In this document: piece by piece, positions 7,758 to 15,766 of the stretch
Position numbering within the stretch: the stretch's first letter is position 1
Layout: each line of letters opens with the position of its first letter
From: Flavobacterium collinsii
GTDB lineage: Bacteria > Bacteroidota > Bacteroidia > Flavobacteriales > Flavobacteriaceae
DNA: 64,000 nt
Assembly: GCF_902804485.1 (NCBI RefSeq)
Contig: NZ_CADCST010000086.1
Location: 1 to 64,000 of the forward strand
Reading direction: 5' to 3'
Program-made: the position numbers and the translations under genes
The notes under the pieces: generated by a model
Databases searched by the model: none
What the model saw: the letters and a program-made list of their open reading frames with translations, nothing else
Told to the model about the DNA's origin: nothing

Positions 7758-10103
7758 TTACTGCAGAAAGTATCTGAACTTCACTGAAAAAGCGCGTCCC
7801 GGTTTTTGAACCTTAAAGTAGTCGTACACCTTTATATCGGTAATATTTCGACACTCGAAAGCCAGATTGTACTTGCCGTGCAGGAAAGAATAAGCCACCA
7901 TAGCATTTTGTGTAAATTGCTCCGGAATTGCTTTTTTAGTTTCCAAACTTCCTAATACCGGCCATGTTAGGTAAAAAGCATCGATATAATTGGCACTTAC
8001 GTTTAAAGAAAGTTTATCGTCCTGATATTTGATATTTTTAAAATTAAACGTCAGATCAGCGTTTCCGTAGAAGATTGGAACGTTGGGCAATTGTGCATTA
8101 TACAAGGCATCGGGGCTGGTCGTTCCCGTTTTGAATCTGTTTTTATTGAGGCTTTTTTGATAGGTTCCGTTCACCTCAAAATTTACGAAGTCTTTGTACC
8201 CGTATCTCAAAACACCGTCAACACCTGTTACTTGTACGTTTTGAAGGTTTTCATAAACGGTTTTGTCACCCTCTTGTCTTTCTCTGATAAAATCTTTTGC
8301 TTCTCTGTAAATGATACTCGTTTCGGCATTAAAGTGATTTTTGCTGTTCTGTGTATTAAAAGCCAGCCCCAGATTGGCATTGTCACTACTTTCCGGTTTT
8401 AATCCGATGTTACTGTTTATGGTCAACCCGTCACCCAGCATTTCTGTAGCCGATGGCAAACGATAAGCATGCTCATAAGACCCTTTAATTTGAAATTGTT
8501 CGGACAAATGGTAGGCTGAAGTTGCACCATAACCATAATTGGTCGACGATGAAGATTGCGTTACATTGTTAGCAATCATTTGAGTGGCCAAATCAAACAT
8601 TTTTCCAAAACCCGAAATTGCCAATCGGTTATCGAGACCACTAAAATTGTAACTCAGTCCCAGTATGTTTTTATCAATAGTGGGTTCCCCCAGTTCAACA
8701 ACTCTTAAGTATTCATTTGTTTCTTTACGTTTGTATCCTAAGTAAGAGTAGTTAACCGCCAAAGAATGCTGGTCATTTAACTGGTATTTTAGATTTGTTG
8801 TAACCTGCGAATTGGTCTCATCATAAACGTACAGGGTTTTATTTCCTAGCTCCCCCTTATCATTGGATCCGGCAAATTGTCGGTACACATAATTGCCTGT
8901 CCAGTCGTATACTCTGGAAGAAGTATCTACAGAACGGTTATTGACTAAAGCATAAGTACTGTTAACACTCAAAGACAATCCCTTGGTAAAAAGATCACTT
9001 TTTTTGAATTTCAGAGAGGTAATGAAACTTTGACTATCTGTAAAGGCCTGCCCTACGACTTTTTGCATTGTTCTTCCCTGTTGAATTTCCTTTTTGTTAC
9101 CGGCTACCGCAAAACCAACAAGCAGATAATCGGCAAAACTTTTGTTTTTAAACCCGGCTTCGGCCATTATAGTCCCGGATTTATAAGCATCATGAAAGTG
9201 CTTGTATTTTTGTTCCGGCAAAAATTTCGAGGTGTTTTTATCCACCACGCTTACATCTACTTTATAATCGTTGTCGGCATAATTTGCAAAAGCGTTAATG
9301 TTGGCGATAAAACCATCTCTGCCCGAGAATCTGGTATTTATTGCGGCTCTATGGGTGTTAAACGAACCATAACTGTAAGAAGCATCGATGTAGCGGTTTA
9401 CATTTTTGTTGGTAACAATATTCACAGCACCACCCAGCGCATCTGCTCCCAATTCTATAGGAACGACTCCTTTGTAAACATCAATTCGTTCGGCCATATT
9501 TACCGGAATGTTATTCAGTGTAAGTGCTGAACCATAGCTGTCCATAGGCACTCCGTCTAGAAAGAATCTAACCTGATTGCCGGAGAAACCATTCAGCGAA
9601 AAATTAAATGCCGATCCCAATCCTCCATATTCACGAATGCGAACTCCAGTTGTTTTATTCAAAACCTGATTCAAATCAGCAGACGTATTATAGGTTTTCT
9701 TTAAATCTATGGCAGTAATATTGTAAGCCTGCTCACGTGCTCTTTGGACTTTGGACTTTCCTGTCACGGCAACTTCATTTAAAGTAGCCATATCTTCTTC
9801 CATAGTAATATTTTGAGTTGGTTTTCCTCCCTGCTTCAAAAAAATTGCCGATTCGGTTGTTTTATACCCTACATGAGTAACGAGCAAAATATAATCTCCC
9901 GATTCGGCACTAATTTTATATTCTCCTTTATTGTTGGTTAGGGTTCTGTATTCCGTTCCTTTTAAAGCAACCGAAACTCCTTCGGCAGTTTTCCCCAAAT
10001 GAGTCATAATAACTCCGGTTAAATTTACTTTGTTCTTTTGCGAGTACCCCTGAAGTGAAGTGAAAGAAATGACGATCAAGAGCATTAATCTACTTATTTG
10101 CAT
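7758..10103 (-). CDS. TonB-dependent receptor (XusA-like, siderophore uptake)
   Basis: This 781-residue receptor has a signal peptide (MQISRLMLLIVISFTSLQGYS), a carboxypeptidase-regulatory-like domain (about 25-105), a plug (about 112-225; LNQVLNKTTGVRIREYGGLG, VRFFLDGVPMDSYG, IDVYKGVVPIELGADALGGAVNIVT) and a barrel ending in VKFRYFLQ, with the terminal aromatics expected for barrel assembly. It is the first gene of the operon with the DUF4374 and PepSY genes, an arrangement that matches the xenosiderophore system XusABC. AGAATAAT dyads upstream suggest iron regulation. Haem or another ferric chelate is an alternative substrate. Confidence 0.82.
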   Translation of the reverse strand: MQISRLMLLIVISFTSLQGYSQKNKVNLTGVIMTHLGKTAEGVSVALKGTEYRTLTNNKGEYKISAESGDYILLVTHVGYKTTESAIFLKQGGKPTQNITMEEDMATLNEVAVTGKSKVQRAREQAYNITAIDLKKTYNTSADLNQVLNKTTGVRIREYGGLGSAFNFSLNGFSGNQVRFFLDGVPMDSYGSALTLNNIPVNMAERIDVYKGVVPIELGADALGGAVNIVTNKNVNRYIDASYSYGSFNTHRAAINTRFSGRDGFIANINAFANYADNDYKVDVSVVDKNTSKFLPEQKYKHFHDAYKSGTIMAEAGFKNKSFADYLLVGFAVAGNKKEIQQGRTMQKVVGQAFTDSQSFITSLKFKKSDLFTKGLSLSVNSTYALVNNRSVDTSSRVYDWTGNYVYRQFAGSNDKGELGNKTLYVYDETNSQVTTNLKYQLNDQHSLAVNYSYLGYKRKETNEYLRVVELGEPTIDKNILGLSYNFSGLDNRLAISGFGKMFDLATQMIANNVTQSSSSTNYGYGATSAYHLSEQFQIKGSYEHAYRLPSATEMLGDGLTINSNIGLKPESSDNANLGLAFNTQNSKNHFNAETSIIYREAKDFIRERQEGDKTVYENLQNVQVTGVDGVLRYGYKDFVNFEVNGTYQKSLNKNRFKTGTTSPDALYNAQLPNVPIFYGNADLTFNFKNIKYQDDKLSLNVSANYIDAFYLTWPVLGSLETKKAIPEQFTQNAMVAYSFLHGKYNLAFECRNITDIKVYDYFKVQKPGRAFSVKFRYFLQ

Positions 10104-10178
10104 CCGTTAAATTTTGGTTTGAAAATTAAATTAGCAACAAAATTAGGCTCTCAAAAGGGTTTTTCCAAACTATTTTTA

Positions 10179-10252
10179 ATTATTCTAAATAAGAATAATA
10201 ATTAACTTTTAAACCTAAGAATAAATAACGAACAAGTACATTCTTAAAGAAT
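10179..10252 (-). promoter_or_regulatory. Iterated AGAATAAT dyads, possible Fur-like operator
   Basis: A dyad ATTATTCT-aaata-AGAATAAT occupies 10179-10199 and a second ATTCTT-a-AAGAAT lies at 10240-10252. A further AGAATAA is at 10218-10224. They sit 75-150 bases before the receptor start, the place and AT-rich shape expected of a Fur box array. I cannot confirm the regulator. Confidence 0.45.
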
Positions 10253-10341
10253 AATTAAATTTACCTTAATATTTCATTAATATTTTATCGCGTAAAAGTT
10301 AAAAATTTCAGCACTCACTTCTTTAAAATCCCAAAAAAGAA

Positions 10342-10374
10342 CAAAAAAAAGCCCGATCGCAATGCAATCGGGCC
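10342..10374 (-). terminator. Terminator after PLP decarboxylase
   Basis: On the minus strand GGCCCGAT pairs with ATCGGGC across a nine-base loop, followed by a run of eight T. Confidence 0.85.
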
Positions 10375-10396
10375 TTCAAAAATTCAGTTAACCGGA

Positions 10397-11806
10397 TTAA
10401 ATATCCAACTCTGAAATGGTGTTTTTTATTTCTTCCATAATGATTCTAATGTCATTTTCGGTGGTACGCCAATTGACAAAAGAAGCTCTGATTCCTTTAC
10501 GGTTTTGGTAAACCGTTGGTGTCATAAATACTTTTCCGGTATCATTTAAATGCGTCAAAAATTTACTTACATGTTCCCGATTGTCCTCTCCTCTTAGCGT
10601 AAAACAAACATTATTCAGTCGGATTGGAGCCAACAGTTCGAAGTTCTCATCTTCGATAAGGGCGTTTGCAAAATGCAGTGCCAATGCCGTACTTTTCTCT
10701 ATGATGTCTTTAAATCCTTCTTTTCCGTAAGCCAGTAAAGAGAACCAAACCGGTAATGCTCTTAATCGGCGTGAATTTTCGGGCAATACGTTCAGGTAGT
10801 TAAAATTCTCTAACGGGTTTCCTAAATAAGGGGCATTAGAATTCTGAAACGTTTCGATTTGCAGTCCAATATGCTCTTTTTTAATTAAATAAAAAGCGCT
10901 TTCATAAGGTACGTTTAACCATTTATGGCAATCAATTGTAATACTGTCTGCTCCATCCCATCCTTCCACAAGATGTCTGAATTTTTCAGAAACCGCAGCA
11001 AATCCACCAAAAGCAGCATCAATATGCCACCAGAAATTGTATTTTTCTCTAAGTTTGGCAATAGCCACAAAATCATCAAAATCGGCTGTATTCACTGTTC
11101 CCGCGCTCGAAATCAGGATAAATGGCTCTCCATTTAAACTTTCTATATTCTTCTGCAGGTCGTCGATATCAATAGCTTCTCTATTACCTTCTGCGGTTTT
11201 AAGCACCGTATAATTGTTACTTCCAATCCCCAGCATCGATAATGTTTTTATGGATGAAGAATGAGGTGTCGCAGTTAAGATATTTATGGGCTCCGAAATT
11301 CCATTTTTAGCAAAGTCTTTCCCCAACTGCGCTCCCAGCCATTGTCTTGCCACACCCAAACAGGTAAAATTGGACATTGTCGCTCCTGTAACAAATCCTC
11401 CTAAAAATGATTCCGGCAACTCCAACAACTGTCGCAATAAATGGATAGTCTCGAACTCGATTAAAGCCGAAGTCCCTCCCTGGCCTTTTACCGCCTGCGT
11501 ATTCTGATCATAGACTGTCGACAGCCAATCTCCCACAATAGCCGCCGGTGTAGATCCTCCGGTTACAAAACCTAAATATCTTGGACCCGGTGAAGCTACC
11601 ATCAAGGGTGCCAGTCTTTGATTAAACTCTTCTAAAGCTGCTAAGGATCCTAAACCTGTCTCGTTTAGTTTTCGGGTTGGATCAATTGTTTTCTTACTGG
11701 AAGTGGAAATGTTTTCAAGATTGTCCAAAAACGCTATTCCGTACTGTTTTGTTTTCTCCAGGATGTTTTCAAGATCATTGAGATCATTTTGAAGTATTGA
11801 ATTCAT
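10397..11806 (-). CDS. Group II pyridoxal-phosphate-dependent decarboxylase
   Basis: This 469-residue soluble enzyme belongs to the aromatic-amino-acid/glutamate decarboxylase family. The PLP lysine is Lys295 in DCHKW, Asp263 in HIDAAFGG should bind the pyridine nitrogen, and TPHSSSIKTL carries the conserved His that stacks on the cofactor. The N-terminal PRYLGFVTGGSTPAAIVGDW segment is typical of the bacterial 'aspartate aminotransferase family' subgroup. The amine product cannot be assigned: tryptophan, tyrosine, DOPA, 2,4-diaminobutyrate and others are known in the family. It is a single gene with its own terminator. Confidence 0.8.
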   Translation of the reverse strand: MNSILQNDLNDLENILEKTKQYGIAFLDNLENISTSSKKTIDPTRKLNETGLGSLAALEEFNQRLAPLMVASPGPRYLGFVTGGSTPAAIVGDWLSTVYDQNTQAVKGQGGTSALIEFETIHLLRQLLELPESFLGGFVTGATMSNFTCLGVARQWLGAQLGKDFAKNGISEPINILTATPHSSSIKTLSMLGIGSNNYTVLKTAEGNREAIDIDDLQKNIESLNGEPFILISSAGTVNTADFDDFVAIAKLREKYNFWWHIDAAFGGFAAVSEKFRHLVEGWDGADSITIDCHKWLNVPYESAFYLIKKEHIGLQIETFQNSNAPYLGNPLENFNYLNVLPENSRRLRALPVWFSLLAYGKEGFKDIIEKSTALALHFANALIEDENFELLAPIRLNNVCFTLRGEDNREHVSKFLTHLNDTGKVFMTPTVYQNRKGIRASFVNWRTTENDIRIIMEEIKNTISELDI

Positions 11807-12120
11807 TGTAAACTACTTTTTTACGCCTAGCTGTAAAACTTCCCTGCTACTAAAAATTGCCACACGGATTTTACAGGTTAAGCAGATTAACGCTGATTTT
11901 AGTATTTAAGTTAATTCGTTGGGTATAATTTATTTTAACACATAGGAACATAGATTTTTCCAGCCGAAAAAAGACGTTTCACTTTTAATAAAACACAGAA
12001 ACGGCATGAAAAAAATATGTTTCTTCTAAACATTCTTTTCACATCTTACATTTCACATTTCACATCCTAAAATCGATTCTCCTATATGTCAAGTCCTTTT
12101 TTTGTTATGAAGAAAGCCCG
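11807..12120. other. Intergenic region, no gene seen
   Basis: It holds degenerate repeat pieces (ACACGGATTTTACAGG, TTAAGCAGATTAACGC and AACACATAGGAACATAG) of the kind scattered through Flavobacterium genomes, and a TTACATTTCACATTTCACAT run near 12045. I see no RNA gene or clear promoter. Confidence 0.5.
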
Positions 12121-13344
12121 CTACCACTTCGTTTTTTCGGAAAACCTCGAGACGACCATCGAACAAATGAGATCGCCATTGACATTTAGCAAAGTCGCTA
12201 TCGGGTCGACCAGAGTTCCTAAAATCATGGCAACTGGCAGGGCTTGTTCCATTGGCAGTCCGTAAACTGTGATGGCCAGAACTTCTCCGATATAACCTCC
12301 ATTTGGAATTCCTCCTTCTACAATTGAAACGATTACGGTAATTCCAAGCGCTAAAAGTATGGTCGAAGGTGCCGTAAAATCTTTTCCAAACATGGCAAAA
12401 AGAACGGTTATTTTAAGGATAGAAGACATACTCGAACCGTCTTTATGCAAGGGCGCTCCAAGCGGAATGACCAAATTGCGAACGTGCTTAGGAATGTTCA
12501 TCTTCTCAGCGGCTTCCAGATTCGCAGGAATGGTGGCAATACTGCTACAGGTTCCAACCGCCGTTAAAGCCGGCGTAATGTTATTGCTCCAAAATACCAC
12601 AAAAGCACTTTTCCCTCCGGCCACTAAGGCGTACAAACTAAAAAACACAAAGAAATAGAAGATGCAGGCCGCATAATAAACACCCAAAGGCTTGGCATAA
12701 ACGCCAAACAATTGCGGGCCAAAAACTCCAACCTGATAGGCAAAATAAGCCCCCAAACCAATTGGAGCCAATTTCATAATGAGGTTCAAAAGCTGCTTCA
12801 TGACTTCGTTACCTGAATCCAAAAAACTTCTGAAAGCGCTACCTTTTTCTCCGGATTGCAGACTCGCAAAACCAATTAAAAAAGAAAAAATAATAAGTGC
12901 CAGCATACTTTTTCGGGACAGCAATTCAAAGAAATCATTTACGGTAACCAGCTGTGCTATTTGCTCACCAATGCTTCCTGATTGGATGTTTTCTATCGGG
13001 ACTTTAGACACTATAATATTCTGATGAATTGGAAAAAGATATACTGCCAAAATCATTACGATTGCCGAAATTAAAACGGTGCTTAAAAAAACCAAAACCA
13101 TGATTACAAACAATTTACCCAATTTCTCTGTTCTTTCCAAACTGGCAATTGAAGACGCAATGGTAAAGAAAATTAAAGGGATAATCGCCGTAAAGAGCAG
13201 GTTGAGGAAAATATCTCCCAATGGTTTTATGACCTCAACTTTTTCCTTGAAAACCAATCCCAAAATACTTCCAAGCAGGATTCCACCTAAAAGCAATAGA
13301 ATACTGCTGTAACTTTTTAGAAAATCGATCTTTTTAATCTCCAT
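12121..13344 (-). CDS. Dicarboxylate/amino acid:cation symporter
   Basis: This 407-residue protein of the DAACS (GltP/DctA) family has eight membrane helices plus two re-entrant hairpins. Hairpin 1 carries GTCSSIATIP, and the later motif reads VIPLGAPLHKDGSS where glutamate and dicarboxylate carriers have a NMDGT-type sequence. Hairpin 2 is EGGIPNGGYIGEVLAITVYG, followed by LVDPIATLLNVNGD. The altered NMDGT and the proline/glycine-rich hairpin 2 mark a subgroup of unknown substrate, although sodium-coupled transport of an acidic or small neutral amino acid remains the best guess. It is monocistronic. Confidence 0.8.
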   Translation of the reverse strand: MEIKKIDFLKSYSSILLLLGGILLGSILGLVFKEKVEVIKPLGDIFLNLLFTAIIPLIFFTIASSIASLERTEKLGKLFVIMVLVFLSTVLISAIVMILAVYLFPIHQNIIVSKVPIENIQSGSIGEQIAQLVTVNDFFELLSRKSMLALIIFSFLIGFASLQSGEKGSAFRSFLDSGNEVMKQLLNLIMKLAPIGLGAYFAYQVGVFGPQLFGVYAKPLGVYYAACIFYFFVFFSLYALVAGGKSAFVVFWSNNITPALTAVGTCSSIATIPANLEAAEKMNIPKHVRNLVIPLGAPLHKDGSSMSSILKITVLFAMFGKDFTAPSTILLALGITVIVSIVEGGIPNGGYIGEVLAITVYGLPMEQALPVAMILGTLVDPIATLLNVNGDLICSMVVSRFSEKTKW

Positions 13345-13511
13345 AATTTTAAAGGATTACATTCAGAAATAGCAACATAAAATAAAGTCAATTAAATTAC
13401 TCAAAAAAGGAGTACTAAAATTAACTGTACAATTTTTTAATTCCAAGGAGCCAAATTACTCCCGAATCTATAAAAATATTTTAAAAAAAAACGGTGATGA
13501 AGATCAGCAGA

Positions 13512-14168
13512 TCAACGTTTTCCTAATACCAAAGTTGTAAAAGCTCTGTCTACCCATTCGCCCAGTTTACTTTTTACACTTTCAGTCAGCGTTTCTTTAT
13601 GCACGACTTGGAAAGCTGTTTTCTCAATCAAACTTTCCGCTTTTTCAGTACTGTAAAGATTGAATTCGAACTGAGTAAAAGGAAGCTGTTTCATAAAACT
13701 TTCTTCAGCAAAGGTGATGCAAAAAGTCCCCTCCGGTTTTAAAACTCTGTAAATTTCTGAGAGTAACTTCTCCGGTTCCTGCCAAAAGTAAATGGTGTTT
13801 ACCGTGAATATTTTATCAAAAGAGGCTTCTTCAAATGGAATATCGGTTCCGTTATAAAGAGAAAAGTGAGCCTGTTTTTTAGCTACAAAAGCGACATTAA
13901 TTTGTTGTGCTTCCTGACACATTAACTCCGACATTTCAAGTCCGTAGTAAGTCAGATCCTGAGCTTGCTCTAGTACATACTCTAAATGTCCGGCATTTCC
14001 GTGGCCTAATTCTAAAATTGTATTTCCCGATATTACGTGCAGATTTTGAACGGAATGGCGCGTCATATTGATGTTGATTTCATGCATCATATTCGCCATT
14101 TCTATTCCTTTTTCTCCTGTAGGATGCTTTAGCTGAGAGGCTATTGCCTGTAATTCTTCTTTTTTCAT
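13512..14168 (-). CDS. Class I SAM-dependent methyltransferase
   Basis: The 218 residues show SAM-binding motif I (ILELGHGNAGHLEYVL, about 48-63), an acidic residue at the end of strand 2 (YGLEMSE), motif II/III region FDKIFTVNTIYFWQEPEKLL and post-motif RVLKPEGTFCITF. This is the Methyltransf_11 fold. Nothing in the C-terminal third identifies the substrate. It lies beside the methionine cluster and on the same strand but is separated by a repeat hairpin, so membership in that operon is doubtful. Confidence 0.75.
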   Translation of the reverse strand: MKKEELQAIASQLKHPTGEKGIEMANMMHEININMTRHSVQNLHVISGNTILELGHGNAGHLEYVLEQAQDLTYYGLEMSELMCQEAQQINVAFVAKKQAHFSLYNGTDIPFEEASFDKIFTVNTIYFWQEPEKLLSEIYRVLKPEGTFCITFAEESFMKQLPFTQFEFNLYSTEKAESLIEKTAFQVVHKETLTESVKSKLGEWVDRAFTTLVLGKR

Positions 14169-14227
14169 CGTCTTTAAAATAAATTCAAAATTAGTCCTAA
14201 AAAGTAATTATCGGTAAAATTTTGTCT

Positions 14228-14286
14228 TTTCAACCGAAGGGAGACTCGAGTGATTGTGATTTCTCCCTTTGGTCGAAACGATAAAC
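14228..14286. repeat. Inverted intergenic repeat (GGGAGACTCGAG family)
   Basis: TTTTCAACCGAAGGGAGA and its near complement TCTCCCTTTGGTCGAAA face each other around a 20-base spacer with ACTCGAG. A related element is at 33315-33447. On the minus strand it can fold downstream of metF and may serve as its 3' end. Confidence 0.65.
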
Positions 14287-14301
14287 TTTATGCTGAAACT
14301 C

Positions 14302-15258
14302 TTAAAAAATCTGCCTTGCAATCTGGCGGATATTCTCTGATTTCCCCATTGAATAATAATGTAAAACAGGGACTCCGGCAGCTTTTAATTCTAATGATTG
14401 CTGAATGGCCCACTCGATTCCGACTTGCTTGATTTCGGCATTATTTTTACATTTATCCACAGCATCAATTAAATCCTCAGGAAGGTCGATTCTAAAAATC
14501 TGAGGCAAAATCTGTAAATGTCTTTGAACCGCAATTGGCTTAATTCCTGGAATAATTGGAATTGTGATGCCAATTTCTCTTGCCTTTTCAACAAAAGTAA
14601 AGTATTTCGCATTGTCAAAAAACATTTGTGTCACAACATAATCGGCTCCTGCATCTACTTTTTCTTTCAATCTTTTTAAATCAGATTGTAAAGAAGGGGA
14701 TTCTAAATGTTTCTCCGGATAACCCGCAACACCAATACAAAAATCAGCCTTATTATCAGCATCCATCACTTCATGCAGATATTTTCCGCGGTTTAAGTCG
14801 TTGATTTGACGAACCAGATCAATCGCAAACCTATTTCCTCCGGCTTTTGGCACAAAAGACTGTTCGTCTTTCATGGCGTCACCACGAAGTGCCATTACGT
14901 TATTGATTCCTAAATACTGACAGTCTACCAGCATGTATTCGGTTTCTTCCTGTGTGAAACCGCCACAAAGCAAATGCGGCACGGTATCTACATTATATTT
15001 ATGTTTGATAGAAGCACAAATTCCAAGTGTTCCCGGACGCATACGTGTTAATTTTTTGTCTAAAAGTCCGTTGCCTTTATCAATATAGATATACTCTTCG
15101 CGCGAAGTGGTTACATCGATAAATGGAGGTTTAAATTCCATCAAAGGATCGATGTTGTCATATAATTCCTGAATGCTTTTTCCCTTTTGAGGTGGAATAA
15201 GTTCAAACGAGAATAATGTATTTCCTTTCGCGTTTTCTATATGTTCTGTTACTTTCAT
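14302..15258 (-). CDS. metF: 5,10-methylenetetrahydrofolate reductase MetF
   Basis: This 318-residue flavoprotein reduces methylene-THF to 5-methyl-THF, the methyl donor for MetH. It shows FSFELIPPQKG with the catalytic Glu near the N-terminus, VTTSRE, LRGD, the flavin-binding CIGVAGYPEKH, and GADYVVTQMFFDN with the conserved Gln. Length and order match MetF. It lies downstream of the two metH genes on the same strand, with a four-helix-bundle gene in between, and probably shares the SAM-I control of that unit. Confidence 0.93.
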   Translation of the reverse strand: MKVTEHIENAKGNTLFSFELIPPQKGKSIQELYDNIDPLMEFKPPFIDVTTSREEYIYIDKGNGLLDKKLTRMRPGTLGICASIKHKYNVDTVPHLLCGGFTQEETEYMLVDCQYLGINNVMALRGDAMKDEQSFVPKAGGNRFAIDLVRQINDLNRGKYLHEVMDADNKADFCIGVAGYPEKHLESPSLQSDLKRLKEKVDAGADYVVTQMFFDNAKYFTFVEKAREIGITIPIIPGIKPIAVQRHLQILPQIFRIDLPEDLIDAVDKCKNNAEIKQVGIEWAIQQSLELKAAGVPVLHYYSMGKSENIRQIARQIF

Positions 15259-15263
15259 TCTTT

Positions 15264-15300
15264 ATAGTTGATAGTTTTTGGTTGATGGTTGATAGTTTAT
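15264..15300. repeat. Left inverted repeat flanking four-helix-bundle gene
   Basis: Runs of GTTGATAGTTTTTGGTTGATGG lie here, and the imperfect complement (CTATCAACCAAAAACCAAC) is at 15734-15766 with a further GTTGGTTGATGG at 15706-15717. The pair encloses the four-helix-bundle gene. Confidence 0.7.
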
Positions 15301-15327
15301 TTTGCAGGTGAAAATAACAACCGTCAA

Positions 15328-15684
15328 CTATATTAATTTTTTATAATAGTTAATAAACCCATTCAATAGTTTTTTACATGTTTGAATCTGTTCAAAAGCA
15401 ATATTGAAATTATTTTTATCTATGTAATTTTGATCAAGTGCTAAATAATATTGTGTTTCCAACTCATATAATGATCCTCTTGAAATATGAAGAAAATGTA
15501 TTGTATCTTTAGATGTCTGACGTCCACAACCTTCAGCAATATTTGAAGGTATTGAAATCGCAGCTCTTCTCATTTGATTTGTCAATCCAAATAATTCTTC
15601 TTTTGGAAACAGTTTAGAAGAATCATATAACAAATTCACCAATTTCCTAGCTTCCAACCAAACTTCCAATTCACTGTATTCCAT
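15328..15684 (-). CDS. Four helix bundle protein (S23/IVP family)
   Basis: The 118 residues give four amphipathic helices with the family signature ELEVWLEARKLVNLLYD, FGLTNQMRRAAISIPSNIAEG (here split as FGLTNQMRRAA and ISIPSNIAEGCGR), and SRGSLYELETQYYLA. This is TIGR02436, originally found within intervening sequences of 23S rRNA genes and now common as lone genes in Bacteroidota. Function is unknown. It sits between metF and metH inside inverted repeats, with more AT-rich codons than its neighbours, so it looks like an inserted cassette rather than a methionine gene. Confidence 0.88.
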   Translation of the reverse strand: MEYSELEVWLEARKLVNLLYDSSKLFPKEELFGLTNQMRRAAISIPSNIAEGCGRQTSKDTIHFLHISRGSLYELETQYYLALDQNYIDKNNFNIAFEQIQTCKKLLNGFINYYKKLI

Positions 15685-15703
15685 TTTAGTTTTTCGTTAA
15701 TAA

Positions 15704-15766
15704 TTGTTGGTTGATGGCACTTTGAGTTAAAATCTATCAACCAAAAACCAACAACCATCAACCAAA
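15704..15766. repeat. Right inverted repeat flanking four-helix-bundle gene
   Basis: It contains GTTGGTTGATGG and then CTATCAACCAAAAACCAAC and AACCATCAACC, complementary to the left repeat at 15264-15300. It abuts the stop codon of the metH gene. Confidence 0.7.

Noticed and set aside
9030..9530. 166-codon plus-strand frame inside the XusA-like receptor gene
   Set aside because: Antisense to a well supported receptor gene, with a composition expected of an antisense shadow.
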